64,000 nucleotides of DNA from Fischerella sp. PCC 9431 (GCF_000447295.1 NZ_KE650771.1:5787559-5851558); one strand, 5' to 3'. Positions 34,444-45,466 are shown, counted from the first letter of the stretch. Made by a program: numbers and translations. The notes: generated by a model from the sequence alone, not told the origin.

Positions 34444-35280
34444 TTAAATCCCTGCAAAAATATTTTGATAAACCATCTTTACAGCCATTAGTACCAAGAC
34501 TAAACTGAAGACAATTCTTAATATCTGCGTTTTGGCACTGATGAGAACTCTTGCTCCTAAGAAAGCACCAGGTAGAATACCTAACATTACCGGCATAGAT
34601 AAGCCTGGATCAATGTACCCACGCGCCAGATATACGCCTGCTGATGCGGCGGCGGTAACACCAATCATGAAATTGCTAGTAGTAGTAGAAACTTTAAATG
34701 GAATACGCATTACTTGATCCATTGCTAGTACCTTAAATGCTCCCGAACCAATACCTAGTAGTCCAGAAATTACACCAGCAACCAACATAACGGAAAACCC
34801 TGCGGGTACAGAATGCACTTGATAAGATATTGTGCCTTCAGGTGTAGGATAATTGCTATTAAGTTGGAGATAATCAGCTAGGCGATCGCTTGTTTCATCT
34901 TCGGAATTTTCTAACTTCGGTTGCCCTGAAAGATAAGCAGAGTAAAGTAAAACTATTGCCAAAACAATAACTAGTGCTTTCACAGAAACAAACGTTGCAA
35001 TTAAAGCCCCAATGATAGCACCAATAGTTGTAGCAACTTCTAAAAACATTCCTAAGCGTAAATTTGTCAAGCCTTTTTTAATATATGTAGATGCTGCACC
35101 AGCACTTGTAGCAATTACAGAAACTAGTGAAGCTCCCACTGCATAACGAATATCAACACTAAATACAGAAGTTAATAAGGGAACGATAATAACTCCACCT
35201 CCTAATCCTGTCAGCGAACCAACAAAACCAGCAGTAAAAGATCCCAGCCAAACTAACAAAGAGAATTCTAAAATATTCAA
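34444..35280 (-). CDS. TauE/SafE-family anion permease (first copy)
   Basis: The 278-residue integral membrane protein has about eight helices in two homologous halves. The signatures are FVGSLTGLGGGVIIVPLL near the start and VAGVISGLLGIGSGAFKVLAM at the midpoint. The family exports sulfite or organosulfonates. It is the upstream gene of a minus-strand series with DUF1634 and sbpA, so a link to sulfur handling is likely. Substrate and direction are unproven. Confidence 0.93.
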   Translation of the reverse strand: MNILEFSLLVWLGSFTAGFVGSLTGLGGGVIIVPLLTSVFSVDIRYAVGASLVSVIATSAGAASTYIKKGLTNLRLGMFLEVATTIGAIIGALIATFVSVKALVIVLAIVLLYSAYLSGQPKLENSEDETSDRLADYLQLNSNYPTPEGTISYQVHSVPAGFSVMLVAGVISGLLGIGSGAFKVLAMDQVMRIPFKVSTTTSNFMIGVTAAASAGVYLARGYIDPGLSMPVMLGILPGAFLGARVLISAKTQILRIVFSLVLVLMAVKMVYQNIFAGI

Positions 35281-35525
35281 ATTGTATAACCTCTTGATAT
35301 CAAGTCAAAGTTAAATAATTATAAATTTACAAATGTAATATATTCAAGGTTCTACTTGAATATACGATGAAAACAAAGCAATCTCTTTTGCTCATTATAG
35401 TTTTCTTGGTAAATCTTGTCTCTGACCAATTTCTCTGACTGATACTCAAAAATTTAGTAAAGATTATGACTACATTACACTAATAAAAAAATGAAAACAT
35501 TCAGAAATAAAAGGTTAAATAAATC

Positions 35526-35689
35526 ATATCTTGTATCAGCTTTTCATCCCGCCAATAAATAAATTTATTTGCTAATAGCTAAAGTCAGATTTATCTGACT
35601 AGGACATTATTTGAGTCCGTTTTAACGGACTTATGCTATTAGCCTCACCAATTAATTCTGAGGCGGGATATGGGGTTGGTGTAATATAT
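35526..35689. mobile_element. Family D inverted-repeat element, copy 1
   Basis: The left end ATATCTTGTATCAGCTTTTC and the right end GGGGTTGGTGTAATATAT are inverted relative to each other. Inner arms CCCGCC/GGCGGG and hairpins GTCAGATTTATCTGAC and GTCCGTTTTAACGGAC are visible. A closer pair of ends is found at 45316-45466. It encodes no protein. Confidence 0.75.
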
Positions 35690-35745
35690 CAAATTACAAA
35701 GCAAAGTGAATAAAAAATAATGAAATATAATTTTTGTGCAACTAC

Positions 35746-36501
35746 TTAATTATTCAGGGTTGACTCTTCTTGTGGAAGTAGTGTTGTCTCAGTCTCTGGC
35801 TTTTCACTAACAATATTTGCTGATTGCGAATAAGGTTTAATAATAGAACTTACACCAATTGCCCAAGCGATCGCTACCATCCAACCTGCAAGAATATCAC
35901 TCGGAAAATGAACCCCTAGATAAAGCCTTGTCCAGCCTATAGTCAATAGATACAAGCTACCTAAAGTTACCGTCAACCAACACCAAATACTACCCCAAGT
36001 CAAAACGACCAAAATGGCAACAAATGTCATGCTTGTCATCGCATGACCACTGGGAAATGAATAGTCAAACTCTGGTGCGACTGAATCCCATAGATGGGGA
36101 CGTACTCTGTGCCAAAATTCCTTCGCTGTGTGGTTGATGGTAGCGCTACCAATAGCAGTAATCAGTAAATAACTGAGCGATCGCCAACGACGTTGCGTTA
36201 ATAAAATTAGAGTCATGACACTCAAAATCGGTAATATAGTTCTAAATGAACCAAATTTAGTCAAAATGGCGGCTATTGTGTCTAGCTGTGGCTGTGCTAC
36301 GGAATGAATTGCCACTAGAATAGGCAAATCCCAGGGAAAACCACCTTCATTTTGTCTCACCTCCAACGCCAGGAGTCCAAATACTTGCAGTGGTAGGTAT
36401 ATTCCAAGCAATAGCAACAATAGAGAACGCCAATGAGTAATTAATAGTTGTTGCAAAAACTCTACAGGTGTCTTTTGTTGTGATTTTTCTAGCTTTGACA
36501 T
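35746..36501 (-). CDS. PAP2-family membrane phosphatase
   Basis: This 251-residue protein with about six helices carries the three PAP2 motifs: KEFWHRVRP, PSGHAMTS with catalytic His, and RLYLGVHFPSD with the nucleophile His. It could dephosphorylate phosphatidic acid, undecaprenyl diphosphate or a similar lipid phosphate at the outer face. The substrate is not inferable. The tail from about 225 is polar and Glu/Thr-rich. Confidence 0.92.
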   Translation of the reverse strand: MSKLEKSQQKTPVEFLQQLLITHWRSLLLLLLGIYLPLQVFGLLALEVRQNEGGFPWDLPILVAIHSVAQPQLDTIAAILTKFGSFRTILPILSVMTLILLTQRRWRSLSYLLITAIGSATINHTAKEFWHRVRPHLWDSVAPEFDYSFPSGHAMTSMTFVAILVVLTWGSIWCWLTVTLGSLYLLTIGWTRLYLGVHFPSDILAGWMVAIAWAIGVSSIIKPYSQSANIVSEKPETETTLLPQEESTLNN

Positions 36502-36769
36502 ATGAAATACGGTATTGCGCTGGAGTTAATGGATTTTACCAATTGAAGCAAGAATCCTCGTACCAAGAGGCGCGAGGAGTGTCAATTAAATACTGACATA
36601 TAAATCTAAACTAAAAGCTGATTTCAGAAGAAATCGGCTTTTATTTTTTGTGTTAAAAAGCACAAGTATTATGTATAACTCCGTACTCTTACTCTAGACT
36701 TTTATTTTTCTTAAACTTAAAATACAGTAAATTGATATGTTTTATGTATTTTATCTATAAAACAAGAGT

Positions 36770-37561
36770 ATGGATTTTTTACTCTTACCTCTATTCAGCT
36801 TTATAGTTGGTATTGTTGTTGGTCTAACAGGAGTTGGTGGTGCTTCCCTGATCACACCAATGTTAATTTTTGTTTTTCAAGTTCCACCTGTAATAGCAGT
36901 AAGTTCTGATGTAGTTGCTGCAACACTGATGAAAATTGTTGGTAGCATCAAGCACTACCAACAGCAAACCCTAGATGGGGAAGTAGTAAAGTGGTTAGCC
37001 TTGGGGAGTGTTCCTGGTTCACTGTTTGGGGTAGGAATTCTGCATTTACTTAGACAGACAGGAGAAGTTCATTTGAACAGCATGATGCTTCATTTGGTAG
37101 GTATTGCCATAATGACAATTACAATTCTGGCATTAATACAAATGTTGCTGTTGACCTTCTTCCCAAAATTGCAACTACCTGAACTTCCAAAATATGACTT
37201 AAAAACTAATACAGGACGCTTACAAACAATAACTACTGGAGCTATTTTAGGTTGTATTGTTGGTTTAAGCAGTGTCTCTTCGGGTTCAATGTTTGCATTG
37301 GTATTAATTGCATTTTTTCATCTTGACCCACGAAAGTTAGTTGGTACAGATATCTCCCAAGCTGCTATTTTGTTATTATTTACTTCTCTTGGGCATTTAA
37401 CATTAGGCACTGTAGATTGGAATTTAGTACTACCAATATGGCTAGGCTCAATTCCAGGAGTTCTAGTAGGCGCTAAAATCTGTAAAATCGCACCTCAGAA
37501 GCCACTACGATTTATTGTTTACTCTATATTAATGATGGTCAGTTTCAAGCTAGTTTATTAG
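36770..37561 (+). CDS. TauE/SafE-family permease (second copy)
   Basis: The 263 residues form about eight helices with the family motifs VVGLTGVGGASLITPMLIF and CIVGLSSVSSGSMFALVLIAF. In the second motif the usual GxGG is replaced by Ser-rich SVSSGS, so the substrate may differ from that of the first copy. It stands alone on the plus strand and is only distantly similar to the copy at 34444-35280. Confidence 0.9.
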   Translation: MDFLLLPLFSFIVGIVVGLTGVGGASLITPMLIFVFQVPPVIAVSSDVVAATLMKIVGSIKHYQQQTLDGEVVKWLALGSVPGSLFGVGILHLLRQTGEVHLNSMMLHLVGIAIMTITILALIQMLLLTFFPKLQLPELPKYDLKTNTGRLQTITTGAILGCIVGLSSVSSGSMFALVLIAFFHLDPRKLVGTDISQAAILLLFTSLGHLTLGTVDWNLVLPIWLGSIPGVLVGAKICKIAPQKPLRFIVYSILMMVSFKLVY

Positions 37562-37648
37562 TCAATGGTCATTGGTTATTGGACATTGAGCATTGGTTAT
37601 TCTCCCTGCATCCCTGTCCCCGATTCCCAATCCCTGATCCACAATTCC

Positions 37649-38092
37649 CTATTCCCCAAGAGTCTCAGCTTTATTAACCAAGTTTTTCTCTCGTTTAAGA
37701 CTTTCTTCAAGGGCTTGGATTTGTTCTCTACGTGCTTCTAATTCTAAGGTACGGCGTGCCAAATCTTGGTTTTGCAAAGTCAAGTTTTGTCGCCATTGTT
37801 CCGCCCTTTCTGCTTCTTGACGCAAAAAATCTGGAGTAATACCTGTAGTCAGGTAAGTACCGATCAAATCCATTACCCAGTTAGTAGCTTCTTCTATTTT
37901 TTCTATATCACCTGTCGGGGAAAGCTCGACTAAAACAAGCAATTTTTCTGTCATAGTCTTGCCTTTTCCTAAGAGAATAAAAGCATCTTCTGGGATTTTT
38001 ACCCATATATTATTAGCCTCTTGACGTGCTAATAAATGTAACTGGAGTTGATCTAAAAATTCGTTTCTGTGTACTTGGGCTAGATACAGCAT
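37649..38092 (-). CDS. Conserved cyanobacterial-looking coiled-coil protein, unknown function
   Basis: The 147 residues have a globular first half (NIWVKIPEDAFILLGKGKTMTEKLLVLVEL) and a long charged coiled coil (about 95-145, LRQEAERAEQWRQNL, LELEARREQIQALEE). No membrane segment and no named domain. A dyad TATGAATGAT/ATCATTCATA (about 38117-38163) separates it from the downstream end of valS. Confidence 0.75.
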   Translation of the reverse strand: MLYLAQVHRNEFLDQLQLHLLARQEANNIWVKIPEDAFILLGKGKTMTEKLLVLVELSPTGDIEKIEEATNWVMDLIGTYLTTGITPDFLRQEAERAEQWRQNLTLQNQDLARRTLELEARREQIQALEESLKREKNLVNKAETLGE

Positions 38093-38175
38093 AAATTTAG
38101 AAAAAATATAAATTATGAATTATGAATGATAAAAGATTTGATAATTTTTAATTCATCATTCATAATTCTTTATAG

Positions 38176-41172
38176 TTATGCTAGCTGACGCAAGCGATCG
38201 CGCAAAATTTCAGCTTGTTTTTGAGCTTCTGCTAAAGTGTCTCGTGTTTCCTTTACCACATTTGCTGGAGCTTGTTCAACAAATTTAGGATTACTTAACC
38301 TACCAGTTAGGGATTTAATATCTCCTTCGAGTTTGCTAAGGCGTTTTTGCAGTTTGGCGCTATAGGCTTGAATGTCTACGACACCTGCAAGAGGGAGTAA
38401 GACTTGTACTGTACCAACTACGCCTGCGATCGCTTGTTCTTGTTCTTGTTGTGTTTGTTCTGATTGTGCTAGGTTTTTTTGCTCAGATGATTGGAACTGT
38501 TGCCAGAATGTTTGTCTAGCCTCAGCAGATAGTAAATACCGAATGACAAACCACGCAACGTAACCAAAACCGACAAGTTCAAAGAAATTTCCCAGCAATG
38601 GAACATCATCAATCGCATCGGCGATCGCTAAACCAATTCGGAAAAAGAAAATTGCTGCGATCGCTAAGGCGATAGTCTTCCAACTAATCCGGGGTTTTTC
38701 TTCCTGTTGTTTATTCTCGCTAACAGCGATCGTTAAATTCTCTACCTTCGCCAAATCTTTAATATAAGATTGTCCTGTGGTCAGAATTTCTCTTTCTTGA
38801 GGGCTGTCACTTTGCAAATTAACATTGACTTTGACTGCTGGTTTCACATCCGCTTCGGCACGTAAGTTGCGAATAGTGCGGATTGTACCAATCAATAGTT
38901 CAAACTGTTCTTCTAGACCAGTATCTATTAAATTGGTCTGTGCTTCTGGATACCGTTGTAAAGATAAACTTTGTTGAGTATCTTCTCCTTGCTGGGTGAG
39001 AGTGTGCCAAATTTCCTCAGTAATATGAGGCATAAAAGGATTAAGTAGCTTTAAAATCCCTTCCAGCACATAAGCTAAAGTTTGTTGTGCAACCCGTCGC
39101 GATGCAGGGTCAGCATTTTTTTGCAGGCGAGACTTGACTAGTTCAATGTACCAGTCACAAAAATCACCCCAAATGAAATCATACAAACCCTTCGCAGCTT
39201 CACCCAGACCGTAATTATCCATATAACCGCGAGTCTGCTGGACAACACCGTAATAACGTGAAAGAATCCAGCTATCGCTCAACTCTGTAGCGGTTGGTTC
39301 TCCCAACTGCTGCGGCGTCTGTCCATCTAAATTCATCATCACGAACCGCGCCGCATTCCACAGCTTATTGGCAAAGTTCCGTGACCCTTCCACCGACGGC
39401 GACTCGTCGGTCTTACGGTTGTAGTCCAAGCGGATATCTTGACCCGCGCCGGCTACTTCCTTAATCATCGTGTACCGCAGGGCATCCGTACCGTACTTTT
39501 CAATCAAAATTAACGGATCAATACCATTACCTGCGGTTTTGGACATTTTCTTGCCATTTTCATCCAAAACCAACCCGTGGATGTACACATCTTTAAACGG
39601 CATTTGTCCGGTAAAATGTCCTGCCATCATCGTCATTCTCGCGACCCAGAAAAAGATGATGTCAAAACCAGTAACCAAAGTACTAGTAGGGTAATAAGTT
39701 GCTAAATCCGGTGTTTGTTCCGGCCAGCCCAAAGTTGAAAACGGCCACAACCCAGAAGAAAACCAGGTATCCAACACATCGGGATCACGTTCTATTTTGA
39801 CATTTTCGCCAAATTGTGAAACTAGCTTTTCCCGCGCTTCTGCTTCACTCCGCGCCACAGCAAACGGCGTGTTATCAGTAATCTCATCACCTGTTTCACT
39901 TACAGCGTACCAAGCCGGGATTTGATGTCCCCACCACAATTGCCGAGAAATACACCAATCTTTCAGCTTCACCAACCAATCACGATAAACCTTATGCCAG
40001 CGTTGAGGTACAAACCGGGGCGAATTTTTTTCGTCGAGGAATTCCAGCGCCCTGTCTGCCATTGGGCGGATGGTGACAAACCACTGAGTTGACAGCAACG
40101 GTTCTACCGGAACTTTACCACGCTCACTATAAGGAACCGTATGCTTATAATCTTCCACTTTTACCAGAACACCGTCTGCTTCTAAACGAGCAACTACATT
40201 CTTTCTAGCAACAAAGCGGTCTTGTCCTTGAAATTCGCCGGCATTCTCATTCAGAGAGCCGTCCTTATTCATAATATTGATAAACGGCAGACTGTGACGT
40301 TTACCCATTTCAAAATCATTTAGATCATGGGCAGGAGTTACTTTTACGCAACCAGTCCCGAAAGTTGTGTCAACCAAATCATCGCCAATAATCGGAATTT
40401 CCCGATTCATAATAGGCAATGTGAGAGTCTTACCAATCAAATGCTGATAACGTTCATCCTGGGGATTTACCGCCACCGCCGTATCACCCAACATGGTTTC
40501 TGGTCGAGTCGTCGCCACCTCTACATAACCAGAACCATCACTCAACGGATAACGGAAGTGCCAAAGATGACCATCAACTTCTTTGGCGTCTACTTCTAAA
40601 TCAGAAACAGCAGATTGTGACTCTGGACACCAGTTGACTAAATATTTACCACGATAAATCAGTCCTTCTTCGTAAAGACGGTTAAAAGCTTCTAAAACAG
40701 CTTTGGTTAAACCTGCATCCAGGGTAAAACGTTCCCGCGACCAATCCACCGACACACCCAAACGTCGCAGTTGATTAACAATTGTTCCCCCAGATTCTGC
40801 TTTCCACTGCCAAGCCCGTTCGAGAAACTGCTCGCGTCCTATTTCATTGCGAGTTTTACCCTCTGACTTGAGTTGCTTTTCCAGCGTTGTATGGACAGCG
40901 ATGCTGGCGTGGTCAGTTCCAGGTAAATAAAGAGCATTATCTCCCTTCATGCGGTGATAGCGCACGAGGGTATCAATTAAACTGTTGTCAAAAGCGTGAC
41001 CCATGTGCAAGCTACCAGTGACATTCGGTGGTGGAATAACAATGCAGTAAGGTTCACCACCTGCTTGGGGGTCAGCTTTGTAGGTTTGATTTTCTTCCCA
41101 AAATTTTTGCCACTTGGCTTCAGTGGTAAAGGGATCGTATCGGTCAGGGAGATTAGTATTTGTTGCGGTCAT
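38176..41172 (-). CDS. valS: Valyl-tRNA synthetase with CAAD membrane domain
   Basis: It charges tRNA-Val. The 998 residues are longer than the roughly 880-950 usual in bacteria. Class I motifs are [17 protein letters not shown] (HIGH) and KMSKTAGN (KMSKS), with the editing domain between. After the anticodon-binding domain, residues of about 820-913 form an inserted segment with two hydrophobic helices ([19 protein letters not shown] and [16 protein letters not shown]). This is the Cyanobacterial Aminoacyl-tRNA synthetase Appended Domain, which anchors synthetases to thylakoid membranes. The normal C-terminal coiled coil follows (about 914-998). Confidence 0.97.
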   Translation of the reverse strand: MTATNTNLPDRYDPFTTEAKWQKFWEENQTYKADPQAGGEPYCIVIPPPNVTGSLHMGHAFDNSLIDTLVRYHRMKGDNALYLPGTDHASIAVHTTLEKQLKSEGKTRNEIGREQFLERAWQWKAESGGTIVNQLRRLGVSVDWSRERFTLDAGLTKAVLEAFNRLYEEGLIYRGKYLVNWCPESQSAVSDLEVDAKEVDGHLWHFRYPLSDGSGYVEVATTRPETMLGDTAVAVNPQDERYQHLIGKTLTLPIMNREIPIIGDDLVDTTFGTGCVKVTPAHDLNDFEMGKRHSLPFINIMNKDGSLNENAGEFQGQDRFVARKNVVARLEADGVLVKVEDYKHTVPYSERGKVPVEPLLSTQWFVTIRPMADRALEFLDEKNSPRFVPQRWHKVYRDWLVKLKDWCISRQLWWGHQIPAWYAVSETGDEITDNTPFAVARSEAEAREKLVSQFGENVKIERDPDVLDTWFSSGLWPFSTLGWPEQTPDLATYYPTSTLVTGFDIIFFWVARMTMMAGHFTGQMPFKDVYIHGLVLDENGKKMSKTAGNGIDPLILIEKYGTDALRYTMIKEVAGAGQDIRLDYNRKTDESPSVEGSRNFANKLWNAARFVMMNLDGQTPQQLGEPTATELSDSWILSRYYGVVQQTRGYMDNYGLGEAAKGLYDFIWGDFCDWYIELVKSRLQKNADPASRRVAQQTLAYVLEGILKLLNPFMPHITEEIWHTLTQQGEDTQQSLSLQRYPEAQTNLIDTGLEEQFELLIGTIRTIRNLRAEADVKPAVKVNVNLQSDSPQEREILTTGQSYIKDLAKVENLTIAVSENKQQEEKPRISWKTIALAIAAIFFFRIGLAIADAIDDVPLLGNFFELVGFGYVAWFVIRYLLSAEARQTFWQQFQSSEQKNLAQSEQTQQEQEQAIAGVVGTVQVLLPLAGVVDIQAYSAKLQKRLSKLEGDIKSLTGRLSNPKFVEQAPANVVKETRDTLAEAQKQAEILRDRLRQLA

Positions 41173-41344
41173 GCTGGGAAAACTAAGTGCGGAAGGACTT
41201 TAATAAATTTTGCCACAGGCTTGGAGAGTGTTTTATCTGCCAGATACCTTAGCATCTTAGCGATTCATTAAAAAATAACACCATATAGCGAAATCTATTT
41301 CCGGATTTCTCACAATACTTGAGAAAATAGGAGTTAAAAACTTG

Positions 41345-42559
41345 TTATTCGATTACGGCTAATATAGATTTCGGCAATAATTTATCTTTAAACCAAACTA
41401 TCCTGGCGGGAACATCACTTAATTTCACACCAACTTTATCTAAGTTCAAACGTTCGGAAATTGCCAAAATCAAATTATCAGATTGAGCGCGTCGGACTTG
41501 GGCAAACTTTTTTTGTAAATACTCTGGTCGCCAATAACCGACTATTTCTAATAGATAACTGCGTCCATCTGGATGTACTAGCCGAAAATCGGGAATCATC
41601 ACACTACCAGGAATCGGAATTAAATCAACTTCTCGCTCTAATGCCCAACAAGTTTTCATTGCATCCCATTTATCAGCAAAGGATGCTTCGATCATACTAT
41701 CGTAAGGTTTGCCGGGTGAGTAATGAGTTACTAAACCACACTCAGAATTCAGGGTGAAACGTCCGGTTTTCCAGGTTTCTGTATAAAAATCTCGGACTTG
41801 TAATGTCGCAGAAAGACTCCATTTCGTAACATGTAATAAAGCTGGAATGAGTTTGGCGATCGCTAAACCATATCGCGTACTAGGATTAAACAAACTCGTC
41901 GGTCCATCAATCGTAATTGTAAATCCGTGATCGGCATCGCCTTCGATATATGCCATCAATTGAAATAATTTTAAATAGCGAAATAAAAGCTTGTATTCAC
42001 CAGGAACATTCCGATGAGCATTTAATACTAATTGACTGGCTTTATAAAACACTCCCTGCACTTGCGATAAATTATATCTATGTAATAAATTCTCTGGTTT
42101 GGGTGCGTCAAAATTGGTGAGAATTTTATTCTCTGATAAATCAGCATATAATCCATCACGAACTTGTTGTGGTAAAACTTCTCGTTCGAGTTCTTGAGTT
42201 AAGTTATCAGCTATATTTTTTAGTGTCACTTGTGTTAATTCTGAGCTAGGAACAGACTTAGCTGCTAAAGCAAACACCCGTTCTCTTAACATTTGTGGTT
42301 CGAGGGGACTCACGACTTCAAATGTACAAAAACCACTTTTAAGCAGATAAGCCAAACCCCGTTTGACTTTATAGTCAGTTGTGTCACCTTCTAATTCTAA
42401 TAATTGACGTTCTAGTGCGCCTTGAGTCTTTCCGAGTGATTCTTGAAAAGAACTAATTAATTCGTTGGCTAATTCTATATGTTTAGAATCGAGTTTTAAT
42501 CTTTTGGGAATAATTTCTTCTCCATTCTGACGATGATGAAGTAAATCTGTTGGTAACAT
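41345..42559 (-). CDS. DUF790 (Bax1-like) nuclease
   Basis: The 404 residues match DUF790, whose archaeal member Bax1 is a structure-specific nuclease working with the XPB helicase. The N-terminus (MLPTDLLHHRQNGEEIIPK) and FTITIDGPTSLFNPSTRYG are family hallmarks. The nuclease core MIPDFRLVHPDGRSYLLEIVG supplies the Asp and Glu of a PD-(D/E)xK-like site, followed by WRPEYLQKK. No XPB-like helicase lies within the window. A DNA-repair role is inferred from the archaeal homologue. Confidence 0.9.
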   Translation of the reverse strand: MLPTDLLHHRQNGEEIIPKRLKLDSKHIELANELISSFQESLGKTQGALERQLLELEGDTTDYKVKRGLAYLLKSGFCTFEVVSPLEPQMLRERVFALAAKSVPSSELTQVTLKNIADNLTQELEREVLPQQVRDGLYADLSENKILTNFDAPKPENLLHRYNLSQVQGVFYKASQLVLNAHRNVPGEYKLLFRYLKLFQLMAYIEGDADHGFTITIDGPTSLFNPSTRYGLAIAKLIPALLHVTKWSLSATLQVRDFYTETWKTGRFTLNSECGLVTHYSPGKPYDSMIEASFADKWDAMKTCWALEREVDLIPIPGSVMIPDFRLVHPDGRSYLLEIVGYWRPEYLQKKFAQVRRAQSDNLILAISERLNLDKVGVKLSDVPARIVWFKDKLLPKSILAVIE

Positions 42560-42581
42560 ATCTAGTTATCAGTTATAAGTT

Positions 42582-42606
42582 AGAGACGCGATTCATCGCG
42601 TCTGTA
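42582..42606. repeat. REP-like palindrome
   Basis: GAGACGCGATTCATCGCGTCTG, the same core as at 783 and inside family A elements. Heptamer-like tracts (GACAAATGAC units, 42658-42695) follow. Confidence 0.7.
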
Positions 42607-42699
42607 CAATAGTCAAGTGTCCAGAGTCAAACTATTTTGGATTTTGGATTTGAGATTGACAATTGACAAATGACGAATGACAAATGACCATTGACTAAA

Positions 42700-43572
42700 T
42701 TAAATATATTTTTTCAACAACAAACCTAATTTTTCTTTTGTTGCTGTTGGTACTTTATCCAATGGTGTCAGGATTGCATATTTTAATGCAGAATGAGCAG
42801 CGCTAGGTGGTGGATTATCACTTAAACGTCGGACTGTTTCTTGAATGACTTTTTGGGCATTGACAGCATTACGTTGTAAATTATTTACCACCATTTCTAC
42901 TGTGACACTATCATGGTCTGGATGCCAACAATCATAATCGGTCACTAGCGCCAAAGTTGCATAGGCGATTTCCGCTTCTCGTGCTAACTTCGCTTCTGGT
43001 AAATTTGTCATTCCAATGATTGTTGCATCCCAACTGCGGTACAGATTAGATTCTGCTTTGGTAGAAAATGCTGGCCCTTCCATACATACATAAGTACCGC
43101 CACGATGTAAGGTAACATCTGGGAGATTGAGAGAAGCGATCGCATCGGCGACAACTCCAGCCAAATTATGACAAACTGGATCACCAAAGGCAATGTGAGC
43201 AACAATTCCTTCACCAAAAAACGTCGAAACCCGATTTTTAGTTCGATCAATAAATTGATCAGGAACTACCATATCCAATGGTTTTGCTTCCGCTTTCAAA
43301 GAACCTACCGCACTCGCTGAAATCAAATACTCCACACCCAACTGCTTCATTGCATAGATATTGGCACGGAATGGCAATTCTGAAGGTAAAAACGTGTGAT
43401 TACGTCCATGACGAGCTAAAAAAGCTACTCGTGTTCCATCCAGAGTCCCTAAAATTACAGCATCAGAAGGTGAGCCAAAAGGCGTATCTACTTTCACCTC
43501 TTCGACATCTTTGAGGGCATCCATTTTGTATAAACCACTACCGCCAATAATTCCAATCCGAGCTTTTGTCAT
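42700..43572 (-). CDS. mtnP: S-methyl-5'-thioadenosine phosphorylase
   Basis: It cleaves methylthioadenosine, a by-product of SAM use, to adenine and methylthioribose-1-phosphate. The ATG at 43572 gives 290 residues; a start 11 codons upstream is less likely. Motifs are [59 protein letters not shown] loop, and [20 protein letters not shown]. It belongs to the methionine salvage pathway, linked functionally but not physically to metK. Confidence 0.95.
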   Translation of the reverse strand: MTKARIGIIGGSGLYKMDALKDVEEVKVDTPFGSPSDAVILGTLDGTRVAFLARHGRNHTFLPSELPFRANIYAMKQLGVEYLISASAVGSLKAEAKPLDMVVPDQFIDRTKNRVSTFFGEGIVAHIAFGDPVCHNLAGVVADAIASLNLPDVTLHRGGTYVCMEGPAFSTKAESNLYRSWDATIIGMTNLPEAKLAREAEIAYATLALVTDYDCWHPDHDSVTVEMVVNNLQRNAVNAQKVIQETVRRLSDNPPPSAAHSALKYAILTPLDKVPTATKEKLGLLLKKYI

Positions 43573-43799
43573 GATTTTTTCGCCTCTAGCTTTTTGCAGT
43601 GCCAAGCTATTATGAACTACCTATGCACTCCGCAGCTCTATTTTTTGGATGGGAAGCAATTAATTGAAGGGATCTGGGATCGGGGATCAGGGTTGGGGGA
43701 AAGGGGATTGGGCATTGGGCAACAAGTTCTTAATTTTTAATTTTTAATTTTTAATTTTTAATTGATATGTCTCCCTTGTCCCCCTTGTCCCCTATTCCC

Positions 43800-45110
43800 T
43801 CAAAAATATTCTACTCGTGCATCAAAACCGCGATCGCGTAACTGACTAGAAAGTTTTTCGGCTTCGGAGCGATCACGAAATGCACCTGCATTCACATAAT
43901 CTCCCAATTTTGAGCGCATCGTGAAAGCTTGGGGGATAAACTGACGAACTTGATCAAGAGTATTGGCGTCACGAATTGGTACAATTACCACATAGCGACC
44001 CTCAACAGTTGAATTTTGTACTGTAGTAGGTGTAGTAGGATTGCTGTTGGTCAATCCTAATGCTTGCCAAGTTTGAAAATCTACAAATCCTGTGGGATTG
44101 AGTCCAGCAGTTTGCTGAAATTGGGCGACAGCATCTCTGGTTTCCGTGCCATAGTAACCTGTAACATCGCGATTAAATAATCCTTGTTGACGTAAACTTT
44201 GTTGTACAGCGACAACGCGCGGACTATTTTCACCCAAGCAAATAAAACCGCTTGTTGGTGAACACCCAGAGTTATTGACATTTGGGTTGTTCACATTTGG
44301 GTTGTTCACATTTACATAATTAGTATTTGTGGATATTGCTGTCCAAGTTTGTCCATCAACTATTCCGTTCGCCGTGAGTCCATAATCGTTCTGAAAACGT
44401 ACGACAGCATCTTTGGTAACAGAGCCAAAATTACCAGTAGGCGTCGCTCGCAAATAACCCAGTTGTGCTAAATTTCTTTGTAATTGTAATACTTGTGGTC
44501 CAGCATCACCTTCATTCCAAGCATTGGGATAATTATCAACTCTCGCACGCACAGTATTATTTGATCTAGATGCCAAACTAGTACGTATTACTTGCAAAGT
44601 GTTTCCACCCGCAACACCGTCAGCTTGCAATCTTTTGGATTGCTGAAATCTAATTACAGCTTGTTGTGTTTCTTGACCAAAATAACCTGTGACTGGGCCA
44701 TTAAAGTAACCTAGTGTCCGCAAAGATTTTTGTAGCTGTGTGACTGCTGCACCTCTACTTCCTACCTTGAGGACATTACTTGTGTTACCACTTGATTGTT
44801 GAGATTGACACGCAGCTTGTAGCGATCGCTGAGTTTGTGGCCCTACCTGACCAATAGGAGAAATTTTCTTTGCTTGCTGGAATTTTTTGACAGCACTTTC
44901 AGTTAAGGGGCCAAAATTACCGTTGACCGGTCCGTTGTAGTATCCTAACTTTTGTAAACATCTCTGGACACTCGTAACTTGAGCGCCACTATTACCTGTT
45001 CCTAGTGCTAGTGCTTGTTCTGCGAAATTGATCACTGCTAAAGTTAATGCTACAGATAAAAGCCGCATTGCTGCACCACTAGATAATTTCTGCCAATTCC
45101 AGTTATTCAT
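43800..45110 (-). CDS. Exported protein with four peptidoglycan-binding domains and a SPOR domain
   Basis: The ATG at 45110 places the hydrophobic signal sequence (LLSVALTLAVINFAEQALA) near the N-terminus; a start 21 codons upstream is possible. Four PG_binding_1 units follow, each with the pattern V-x-x-LQ-x-x-L-x-x-LGY-x-x-G-x-x-G-x-FG. A low-complexity repeat NVNNPNVNNPNVNN separates the third and fourth. The C-terminal about 70 residues (YVVIVPIRD to ARVEYF) form a SPOR domain, which binds denuded glycan strands at septa. A cell-wall or septal-junction role is likely. Confidence 0.9.
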   Translation of the reverse strand: MNNWNWQKLSSGAAMRLLSVALTLAVINFAEQALALGTGNSGAQVTSVQRCLQKLGYYNGPVNGNFGPLTESAVKKFQQAKKISPIGQVGPQTQRSLQAACQSQQSSGNTSNVLKVGSRGAAVTQLQKSLRTLGYFNGPVTGYFGQETQQAVIRFQQSKRLQADGVAGGNTLQVIRTSLASRSNNTVRARVDNYPNAWNEGDAGPQVLQLQRNLAQLGYLRATPTGNFGSVTKDAVVRFQNDYGLTANGIVDGQTWTAISTNTNYVNVNNPNVNNPNVNNSGCSPTSGFICLGENSPRVVAVQQSLRQQGLFNRDVTGYYGTETRDAVAQFQQTAGLNPTGFVDFQTWQALGLTNSNPTTPTTVQNSTVEGRYVVIVPIRDANTLDQVRQFIPQAFTMRSKLGDYVNAGAFRDRSEAEKLSSQLRDRGFDARVEYF

Positions 45111-45315
45111 ATTATTAAAAAGCAAATATTGAGAGCTTTCATTACGGATGACTCCGTATTTTTTACTACTCAAATATTTTTATTTACTCAGATATAAATT
45201 TAAAGTTGTATTTACAGAGAAATATAGCATTCTCTATCAAAATTACACAGAGTTTTAGTATATTTTGTCTAAAAATATTATTGTATTAATACGTATAAAA
45301 AAATCCTTTATATTC

Positions 45316-45466
45316 ATATCTTGCATCAACTTTTCATGCCGCCCAGGACTTACGCAACTGGTATATTATTTTAAGTTCGTAGTGAGGACTAAAGTCCTCA
45401 CTACGAACTTATGCTATTGGCTTCAGAATTAATTCTGAGGCGGGATATGGGGTTGGTGCAAGATAT
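45316..45466. mobile_element. Family D inverted-repeat element, copy 2
   Basis: It begins ATATCTTGCATCAAC and ends GTTGGTGCAAGATAT, near-perfect 15-base inverted ends. Inside, AAGTTCGTAGTGAGGACT pairs with AGTCCTCACTACGAACTT, an almost perfect 18-base hairpin. The same hairpin sequence recurs near 63032-63087. Confidence 0.85.
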
